From Geoglobus sp. (GTDB lineage Archaea; Halobacteriota; Archaeoglobi; Archaeoglobales; Archaeoglobaceae), in assembly GCA_027016965.1 (NCBI GenBank), contig JALURI010000153.1, positions 1-11,100 of the forward strand: a stretch of DNA of 11,100 bases, written 5' to 3'. Below the pieces are notes generated by a model. It ran no database searches, was not told the origin of the DNA, and saw only the letters and a list, made by a program, of their open reading frames with translations. Positions within the stretch are counted from its first letter, which is position 1. The number at the start of each line of letters is the position of its first letter. Shown here in pieces: positions 6,524-11,100 of this stretch. The position numbers and the translations under genes are program-made.

Positions 6524-6935
6524 AGAGGAGATAGTTGCTTACGGACATGAGAACATAACTGCCATACACAGAACAACACTGGAGATAACAAAGGAAAGTA
6601 ACCTGACACCAAGAGGGAATTGCATAATTGGGATTGGAGCAAACAAATCTGTGAGGGATCTGAGTGATGAGATCAGGGAAAGAATTAGAAGTGGAAAGAA
6701 AATAATAATCGAGTTGATTCTTCCAGATTACAACATGAATATCAGCTTTTCAGCTGACGGAGACAAGAACCTGTCACTGACACACGAGAAAGATGTTGTA
6801 GTGAGGAAGAGCAGTTTTAAATGTGACAGGACTCTCTGTATAAGATCAACCATGGCTGCCAGAGACATTGACAGGGAATTTGTGGAACTGCTTAAAGACA
6901 GAAGAACAGAACTCATAATGAGGTTATATGCCTGA
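6501..6935 (+). CDS. DUF371 family protein
   Basis: A 144-residue protein of DUF371, a family known mainly from archaea and without a settled function. Matching blocks are YGHENITAIHRTTLEITKE (14-32), GNCIIGIGA (39-47), and the C-terminal block VVRKSSFKCDRTLCI (100-114) followed by AARDIDRE. The conserved His16 and His23, Cys41 and Cys108 could form an active or binding site, but this is speculation. The usual GDC is GNC here. The chosen ATG at 6501 lies within the end of the DUF1284 gene in another frame; GAGGAGA directly precedes it, and upstream in-frame TTG/GTG codons would add residues unlike the family. The gene closes the rpsO cluster. The protein appears soluble. Confidence 0.85.
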   Translation: MKNGKNIREEIVAYGHENITAIHRTTLEITKESNLTPRGNCIIGIGANKSVRDLSDEIRERIRSGKKIIIELILPDYNMNISFSADGDKNLSLTHEKDVVVRKSSFKCDRTLCIRSTMAARDIDREFVELLKDRRTELIMRLYA

Positions 6936-6940
6936 AAAAA

Positions 6941-6949
6941 TTTATATTT
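6941..6949 (+). promoter_or_regulatory. TATA box of the four-helix membrane protein gene
   Basis: TTTATATTT follows a run of A (GAAAAAA) and is centred 26 nt before ATG 6971. It is a near-consensus archaeal TATA box for a leaderless mRNA and shows that the membrane protein is separate from the rpsO cluster. Confidence 0.65.
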
Positions 6950-6970
6950 TTGCAGAGTGAAAAATAAACG

Positions 6971-7381
6971 ATGGAATCAGGAGGAGAATTTTTGAGACGG
7001 GTATACATTCACCTTGCCATTGCCTTCATTTCGGGAATACTGCTTTACTTCATGCTTCTTGGCATGTTTGAGATGCTAATCAACTTCAGGCTTTACATCT
7101 CAACCTCATACACTTTTCTTGTCTTTGCCATTGCCTTTGTTGTTTCAACTGTCATCATAGAACACAGAAGCTCTAACCCTGCACAGCCATACTATCTCAT
7201 AGGCGGACTCATCACAGCACTTCTGATAACAGGTATTTTCATGAGCACAGCAAATGGCATCATCCTGACAATGGAGTACGGTCTCCCATCTCAGGAAGAG
7301 CTGATGATGCAAATTTCAATCCTTACAGCAGTTGCATTTACAATAATAAAAGTGATTGAGCACAGAATGAAGGGCTACTAA
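6971..7381 (+). CDS. Unknown four-helix membrane protein
   Basis: A 136-residue integral membrane protein that I do not recognise. Hydrophobic segments lie at about 11-35, 44-63, 74-99 and 112-129. The positively charged flanks (RR at 9-10, EHR at 64-66, HRMKGY at the end) suggest both termini and the loop after helix 2 face the cytoplasm. Helices 2 and 4 end in related sequences, VIIEHR (61-66) and KVIEHR (127-132), so the protein may be an old two-helix duplication. No transporter motif, heme ligand pair or catalytic residue set is evident. The promoter is well formed and the start is leaderless. It converges on the coiled-coil gene with only four bases between the stop codons. Confidence 0.75.
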   Translation: MESGGEFLRRVYIHLAIAFISGILLYFMLLGMFEMLINFRLYISTSYTFLVFAIAFVVSTVIIEHRSSNPAQPYYLIGGLITALLITGIFMSTANGIILTMEYGLPSQEELMMQISILTAVAFTIIKVIEHRMKGY

Positions 7382-7385
7382 AAAA

Positions 7386-8246
7386 TTAAATTAATCCAGC
7401 CCTCTGAAGGAGCAAAATATCTTCAGTTTCAAGCTTCTCTCCTTTCTTGAACATCTCGTAAATTTCTCTTGCTCTTTTCATGAGCTCCTCTTTTTCTTTC
7501 TGTTCCTTGCTCTTGCTCTGTTTCAGTTTGAGAGCCTTTATAACCTTTTCAAGATCCTTTATGTCCTTTCTGATCTTGATGATCTCAGCATGATATCTGT
7601 CTGCTTCTTTCCTTGAATTCAGAAACCTTTCATGCATTTCATCTGCCTGTTTTCTTGTCTCATCAACTTCCTTGAGTAATTCAACTATCTCAGCATGGAC
7701 TTTATCTGCAGATTCCTGATATTTTTTAAGTTCCTCTGTCAGAGCTCTGACCTCTTCCTTGAATTTCTTTATTTCAGCAATGAGTCTTCTGAATTCCTCA
7801 TGCTTCTCAAGCTGTTCCTTTCTCTGCTCTAACTCTCTTTTCAGCTTTGCAATTCTCTCAACAAGGGCTCTCTCCTTCTCTATCGTCAGCACCGCAGTCT
7901 GCTGTCTGAATTCGAGCTTTCTGATCTCCTTCTCGATCTCTCCAAGAGGTCTTCCACCCTTATCAATATTCCTTCTGAGTTTATCAAGCTCCTTGTAAAG
8001 TCCATCAACCTTTTTGTGTAGCTCCTTTCTCTGGTTTCTCAGTTCCCTTGCCTTTGCATTCAGCTCATCTCTCTCTTTTTTCAGCACTCTTACCCTCTCA
8101 AGAAGTTCTCTCGTTCTTTTGTTAAGCTCATTTCTTTTTTCAGCAAACTCCTTCGACAGCTCATTGAGTTCATCTCTTTTTTTGATAAAATCCCTGAGAT
8201 CCTTTTCGAGCTGATCCTTCCTCTCCACCAACTTTTCCAGCATCAT
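7386..8246 (-). CDS. COG1340-type archaeal coiled-coil protein
   Basis: A 286-residue, highly charged, almost wholly helical protein. It matches my memory of the archaeal COG1340 family, sometimes mislabelled phosphoserine phosphatase; no phosphatase motif is present. A break at KGGRPLGEIEKEI (96-108) and the conserved-looking LEFRQQT (111-117) interrupt the heptads. Repeated RDELN-like units occur at 24, 38, 59 and 73, and ADxxH units at 180, 201 and 215, spaced by 14 or 21 residues, consistent with a long antiparallel hairpin. A short globular end follows (EMFKKGEKLETEDILLLQR, 264-282). It has no membrane segment. Two adjacent ATGs (8246, 8243) make the exact start uncertain. The role is unknown; a scaffold or spacer is the simplest guess. 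Confidence 0.82.
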   Translation of the reverse strand: MMLEKLVERKDQLEKDLRDFIKKRDELNELSKEFAEKRNELNKRTRELLERVRVLKKERDELNAKARELRNQRKELHKKVDGLYKELDKLRRNIDKGGRPLGEIEKEIRKLEFRQQTAVLTIEKERALVERIAKLKRELEQRKEQLEKHEEFRRLIAEIKKFKEEVRALTEELKKYQESADKVHAEIVELLKEVDETRKQADEMHERFLNSRKEADRYHAEIIKIRKDIKDLEKVIKALKLKQSKSKEQKEKEELMKRAREIYEMFKKGEKLETEDILLLQRAGLI

Positions 8247-8273
8247 GGTCTCACAACAGAAATCTTTGTAATT

Positions 8274-8281
8274 GCTTAAAG
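8274..8281 (-). promoter_or_regulatory. Weak TATA-like box of the coiled-coil gene
   Basis: The minus strand reads CTTTAAGC, centred about 31 nt before ATG 8246. The RNA would begin a few bases before the ATG. The match is mediocre; another AT-rich stretch lies further upstream at 8298-8306. Confidence 0.3.
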
Positions 8282-8330
8282 GCAGAAATAGGAGGTGAAT
8301 TTAAACTTTGTGCTGTTTGTTCAGGAACGG

Positions 8331-8341
8331 AGAATATAAAA
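8331..8341 (+). promoter_or_regulatory. Orphan TATA box
   Basis: GAATATAAAAG preceded by ACGGA is a near-consensus BRE/TATA pair, yet it points into the 3' end of glyA on the opposite strand and no plus-strand gene follows. If used, RNA would start near 8361 and could be a small or antisense RNA. It could also be a chance AT-rich stretch or a relic. Confidence 0.35.
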
Positions 8342-8448
8342 GTTTTGGATTTGGCCTTTCAAACAGCCCATAACCTGTTTCTCAAAATTTAAAAATGATA
8401 ATTTTCCATCAGCCTGAATCATGAATTCCTATCCTGCCCCGCATCAGT

Positions 8449-9714
8449 TCAGCACAGTTTCTGGAACTCGTATGCAGAATGCTCTTCAAATGTGTATTTC
8501 ACCGTGCTGAAATTTCTTTTGAGCTCTGTAACCCTTTCTCTTGCTTTTTCATTGGAAAGCTTTCCAGCTACAACTCCAGAAATGATTTCGGCAATTTCTT
8601 CCATCTCACCCTCTCCCATTCCAAGTCTCGTCAGCTCCTGAACTCCAAGCCTTATCCCTGATGGATTTGCTGTATCCTTCAGGGTATCCCAGGGCATCAG
8701 ATTTTTGTTGATAACTATACCGGCCTTTTCAAGTTTTTCAGCAACTTCAGTTCCGCCTCCAAGATCTCTGACATCTGCAACAACCTGGTGGGATTCTGTA
8801 AATCCTCTGTCTTCACACACAACTCTCATTCCAAGCTCATTCATTCTTTCTGCCAGTTTTCTGGCATTTCTTATTACCTGATCCGCATATCTCTCACCAA
8901 ATGCTTTCATTTCCATCGCAGCGATAGCATATCCTGCAAGTGTGTTGAGATGATGGTTGCTTATAATACCAGGAAAGACTGCTCTGTCAATTACATCTGC
9001 TATTTCTTTCTCAGATACTATCACAGCTCTCTGAGGGCCAAAGAAGGTCTTGTGGGTTGAGCCAGTCATAACATGAGCTCCTTCAGCCATAGGATCCTGG
9101 AATCTTTTTCCTGCAATCAGTCCAAGAACATGGCTTCCGTCATACATAACCCGTGCATCTATTTCCTCTGCAATCTCCCTGAGCTCATTTACAGGCTGGG
9201 GAAAGAGAATCAAGCTCGATCCAAGGACAAAAAGCTTCGGTCTCTCTTTCAATGCCATCTTTCTTGTCCCATCAACATCAATATCAAACTCCCCGGTGTT
9301 GAATGGATAATAAAAAACCCTCAGACCTCTTATTCCAGCTGAAGAAACTTTATCATGACTTATATGACCTCCGCATGGGACAGAGAGAGCAAATATCCCA
9401 TCTCCGGGATTTGTAAGGGCAAAAAATGCTGCAGTATTTGCAACAACCCCACTTATGGGCTGGACATTGGCATGTTCAGCATTGAAAAGCTCTTTTGTGA
9501 GATTGAGAGCAATCTCTTCAATTTCATCTATGAACGCACATCCCTGATAATACCTCTCTCCAACCTTCCCCTCAGCATACCTGTGTCCGAGATCAGAAAT
9601 GTAACACCCCCTTACAAATTTACTTGTAAGATTTTCACTGGCTATCATTGGAAGTGAATCAGCATAAAACCTGTGATGTTTCTCGATAATATCATATATT
9701 GTCTGGGGATCCAT
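8449..9714 (-). CDS. glyA: Serine hydroxymethyltransferase, archaeal type
   Basis: A 421-residue PLP enzyme that interconverts serine and glycine while transferring the one-carbon unit to a pterin; in methanogens and Archaeoglobales the carrier is expected to be tetrahydromethanopterin rather than folate. Landmarks are MIASENLTS (23-31), the RYAEG and ERYYQGC region (45-59), SGVVANTAAF (88-97), YDGSHVLG (191-198) with Asp192 pairing with the PLP nitrogen, and TGSTHKTFFGPQ (217-228) with the Schiff-base Lys222. Bacterial enzymes have TTTTHKTLRGP there, so this is the archaeal variant. The length is typical and nothing appears broken. The ATG at 9714 lacks a Shine-Dalgarno site; an AT-rich box about 27 nt upstream predicts a leaderless mRNA. 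It stands as a single-gene unit, divergent from the CcmC-like gene. Confidence 0.95.
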   Translation of the reverse strand: MDPQTIYDIIEKHHRFYADSLPMIASENLTSKFVRGCYISDLGHRYAEGKVGERYYQGCAFIDEIEEIALNLTKELFNAEHANVQPISGVVANTAAFFALTNPGDGIFALSVPCGGHISHDKVSSAGIRGLRVFYYPFNTGEFDIDVDGTRKMALKERPKLFVLGSSLILFPQPVNELREIAEEIDARVMYDGSHVLGLIAGKRFQDPMAEGAHVMTGSTHKTFFGPQRAVIVSEKEIADVIDRAVFPGIISNHHLNTLAGYAIAAMEMKAFGERYADQVIRNARKLAERMNELGMRVVCEDRGFTESHQVVADVRDLGGGTEVAEKLEKAGIVINKNLMPWDTLKDTANPSGIRLGVQELTRLGMGEGEMEEIAEIISGVVAGKLSNEKARERVTELKRNFSTVKYTFEEHSAYEFQKLC

Positions 9715-9728
9715 GGGTTCAGATATGG

Positions 9729-9748
9729 CAAATACTTTTTAATATTTG
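9729..9748. promoter_or_regulatory. Near-palindromic promoter element of glyA, possibly bidirectional
   Basis: CAAATACTTTTTAATATTTG has inverted arms CAAATA and TATTTG around an AT-rich centre. On the minus strand its centre is about 27 nt before the glyA ATG. On the plus strand the same block also looks like a TATA box and could start RNA near 9766, although the CcmC-like gene has a better placed box of its own. The arms could alternatively bind a dimeric regulator. Confidence 0.45.
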
Positions 9749-9792
9749 TGCATGTTTCCAGGGCTGTCTTCCTGGATAAAACTGTGAAAAAA

Positions 9793-9800
9793 TTTTTAAG
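9793..9800 (+). promoter_or_regulatory. TATA box of the CcmC-like gene
   Basis: TTTTTAAG preceded by GTGAAAAAA is centred about 26 nt before ATG 9823. It supports that start over earlier in-frame codons, which would encode a non-family N-terminal extension running through this promoter. Confidence 0.5.
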
Positions 9801-9822
9801 ATCCACAGCCGCTTTTGATGTC

Positions 9823-10377
9823 ATGGATTTCAGAGCTGTGACTTTGCTTTTTATCGCAAGTGTTGCACTTATCATCCTGATGCCTTCCGAAAGCACTCTT
9901 GGTGACAGTTACAAGCTCGTGTACTTCCATGTTCCGATAACGGTAATTACAGTAATCTCGATGATTCTTTTTCCAGCCCTTCATTTTAAAATAAATTATG
10001 CTGAGATCAGAGCTTTTTCGACAGCAACATCACTTTATTCCGGAATACATCTGATCATATCATCCATATTCATGTTCGTTGCCTGGGGAGGAATCATATT
10101 CTCTGAAATAAGATTTGCCTTCAGTTTTACTCTCTTTCTATTTGCAATCACTCATACATCCCTTTGTTTTCTTGATTTGAGACTTGCCAGAGCCTATTCG
10201 TTTTTCATCTATCCGGTAATTCTGTATTTCTATATCCAGCTTACAAAAGCTGAATTTCAGCTTCATCCAGCAACCGTAAAGATGCCTGCACCACTTTACA
10301 TTCCATTCATTTTTTCATTTCCCCTTGTTTTCCTGCTGTATTTCAGGCTGAAAAATTTTGTGAAAAGTAAATGTTAA
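9823..10377 (+). CDS. Divergent CcmC/CcsA-like heme-handling membrane protein
   Basis: A 184-residue protein with about six membrane helices (roughly 5-20, 33-53, 68-90, 97-115, 122-140, 155-175). GDSYKLVYFHVP (27-38) closely matches the CcmC segment that carries the first heme-ligand histidine, here His36, and FQLHPATVKMP (145-155) resembles the second-histidine segment, with His148. CcmC works with the CcmAB transporter and CcmE to deliver heme for cytochrome c maturation outside the cell. Between the two histidines the family has a tryptophan-rich WGxWWxWD motif; here only Trp88 in AWGG is left and IFSEIRF replaces WWxWD. The protein is also shorter than bacterial CcmC (about 240). It may be a diverged CcmC or a paralogue with a changed role. 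No other ccm gene is in the window. The six-heme cytochrome gene lies about 7.7 kb away. Confidence 0.65.
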   Translation: MDFRAVTLLFIASVALIILMPSESTLGDSYKLVYFHVPITVITVISMILFPALHFKINYAEIRAFSTATSLYSGIHLIISSIFMFVAWGGIIFSEIRFAFSFTLFLFAITHTSLCFLDLRLARAYSFFIYPVILYFYIQLTKAEFQLHPATVKMPAPLYIPFIFSFPLVFLLYFRLKNFVKSKC

Positions 10378-10392
10378 AGAGTGCTTTCATTC

Positions 10393-11100
10393 CTATCGGG
10401 ATTTTTTCAGGACTATGGTCACAATGAGAATCCCTGCAATTGCCAGAATAGCCTCATAGGCAGGTAAGCTGAAGTAAAGTCTAACAAGCTCCACCACATC
10501 ATTCAGTATTTCCTGTCTCGCTTCTCCATCCCAGGTTTTGAAGTATAAAATTACAGCATTTATCAAAGCCTGAAGAATATCCTGCTTTGAAGGACTCTGG
10601 GTTTTCCAGTCAAACTCAGGGTTGTACTTACTCACAAGCTTTTCCTTTGAGTCATTGATACTGTCGAGCACTTTCTCGTACCTTATCGAGAAACTCCAGA
10701 TGCTGGACTCATTTGATGCACCTCTCTCATCCCTTGCCACAACTTTCCAGTAATAGGTTTTTCCAGGAGCTACATAAACACCAAGTTTGTTTGTCAGAAC
10801 TCCTGAAGCACGGAGAGGTGGATTTTCTGCAGAACCGAAAAACACGTCAAATGACATGGAATCGCCTTCAGGATCGCTTGCAGTCCATTCCAGATCCACA
10901 TACTCTGTGATTGAAGGGAAATTCTGTGAATCAGCCGGTGACTTCAGGAGAATTACGGGCGGATGATTCGTGGGGGTTGGAGTTAGTGTAGGTGTAGGTG
11001 TTGGAGTAGGGGTTGGAGTGGGAGTTGGTGTAGGTGTTGGAGTAGGGGTTGGAGTGGGAGTTGGTGTAGGTGTTGGAGTAGGGGTTGGAGTGGGAGTTGG
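10393..11100 (-). CDS. C-terminal part of a TP-stalk surface protein with Fn3-like domain
   Basis: The frame is open from the right window edge to a TAG at 10393, giving 235 residues; the N-terminus is outside. It begins with a Thr-Pro stalk of about 42 residues encoded by tandem repeats, then NHPPVILLKSPADS and a fibronectin III/Ig-like domain with LEWTASDPEGDSMSFDVFFG and GKTYYWKVVARDERG. A helical region follows in which ILQALINAVILYF and ILNDVVELVRLYF look like two related units. The end is a single membrane helix (YEAILAIAGILIVTIVL) with the basic tail KKSR. This arrangement is typical of archaeal proteins displayed outside the cell and anchored at the C-terminus. A GTG at 10899 is only an internal codon, since the frame continues upstream through it. 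No catalytic domain is visible in this part. It converges on the CcmC-like gene, 15 bp apart. Confidence 0.75.
   Translation of the reverse strand, partial: PTPTPTPTPTPTPTPTPTPTPTPTPTPTPTPTPTPTPTLTPTPTNHPPVILLKSPADSQNFPSITEYVDLEWTASDPEGDSMSFDVFFGSAENPPLRASGVLTNKLGVYVAPGKTYYWKVVARDERGASNESSIWSFSIRYEKVLDSINDSKEKLVSKYNPEFDWKTQSPSKQDILQALINAVILYFKTWDGEARQEILNDVVELVRLYFSLPAYEAILAIAGILIVTIVLKKSR
10992..11100. repeat. 36-bp perfect tandem repeat encoding (Thr-Pro)6
   Basis: Three identical 36-bp units lie at 10992-11027, 11028-11063 and 11064-11099, and the array runs off the window edge. A diverged partial copy lies at 10974-10991. Each unit encodes twelve residues of alternating Pro and Thr on the minus strand. 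Because 36 is a multiple of three, gain or loss of units changes stalk length but keeps the frame. The plus strand is rich in short G runs. Confidence 0.95.

Larger units (their letters stand above)
8247..8448. other. Intergenic region between the coiled-coil gene and glyA
   Basis: No gene is evident here. The plus strand holds GGAGGTGA at 8291-8298 with only trivial open frames behind it, then a good TATA box at 8331-8341. On the minus strand the T-rich segments at 8383-8395 lie just after glyA and may terminate it. The first would-be plus-strand peptides (starts at 8308, 8396 and 8421) are 9 to 28 codons and look accidental. Confidence 0.4.

Noticed and set aside
7759..8214. Serine- and phenylalanine-rich plus-strand frames opposite the coiled-coil gene.
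   Set aside because: They are reverse-complement shadows of Lys/Glu/Leu-rich heptads.
7386..8246. Annotation of the coiled-coil protein as a phosphoserine phosphatase or SMC ATPase.
   Set aside because: There are no HAD motifs, Walker A/B or hinge domain; only heptads are present.
8394..8430. A possible C/D-box guide RNA (ATGATAA, then CTGA, then ATGAATT).
   Set aside because: The C box is imperfect, no terminal D box or closing stem follows, and spacing fails after the first half.
10992..11100. A CRISPR-like array at the right edge.
   Set aside because: The 36-bp units are directly adjacent without spacers and stay in frame as Thr-Pro codons, so it is a coding tandem repeat.

Overview
The window looks like chromosomal DNA from a euryarchaeon, most probably one of the Archaeoglobales (Archaeoglobus, Ferroglobus or Geoglobus). 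The reasons are archaeal forms of ribosomal protein S15, serine hydroxymethyltransferase and isopropylmalate isomerase small subunit, the archaea-centred families DUF371 and COG1340, AGA/AGG arginine codons, BRE/TATA-type promoters, many leaderless starts, and a multiheme cytochrome c lipoprotein together with a CcmC-like heme-handling protein. This placement is by recognition only; no database search was possible.

Layout from left to right. 1-693 (-) is the N-terminal two thirds of an actin-like ATPase, cut by the window edge. 754-2121 (-) is a six-heme cytochrome c lipoprotein, clearly richer in G+C than its surroundings. 2122-2462 is a long AT-rich gap containing a G+C island of unknown nature. 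2463-2687 (+) is a 74-residue helical-hairpin protein that resembles a histidine-kinase DHp domain lacking its histidine. 2678-4146 (-) is leuD-leuB, transcribed leuD first and overlapping by ATGA. A divergent promoter region separates it from 4237-5648 (+), a metallo-beta-lactamase-fold hydrolase overlapping an XTP/dITP pyrophosphatase. 5684-6935 (+) is a compact cluster of rpsO (S15), DUF1284 and DUF371. 6971-7381 (+) is a four-helix membrane protein, convergent with 7386-8246 (-), a COG1340-type coiled-coil protein. A 202-bp gap (8247-8448) holds a strong-looking promoter with no gene behind it. 8449-9714 (-) is glyA. 9823-10377 (+) is a short, divergent CcmC-like membrane protein. 10393-11100 (-) is the C-terminal part of a membrane-anchored surface protein with a Thr-Pro stalk encoded by perfect 36-bp tandem repeats, open at the right edge.

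Functional links. LeuD and LeuB serve branched-chain amino acid synthesis; their LeuC partner is not in the window. S15, the pyrophosphatase and GlyA are housekeeping. The cytochrome, the CcmC-like protein and the TP-stalk protein belong to the cell surface and its electron-transfer equipment, but they are not in one operon. At least seven genes have an AT-rich promoter box centred about 26-28 nt before the chosen start codon, which implies leaderless mRNAs. leuB, the cytochrome gene and probably rpsO have Shine-Dalgarno-like signals instead. No tRNA, rRNA, intact insertion sequence or CRISPR array was seen. The least explained parts are the 74-residue protein, the 2261-2320 island, the CcmC-like protein without its tryptophan motif, the registered repeats in the coiled-coil protein and the orphan promoter at 8331.
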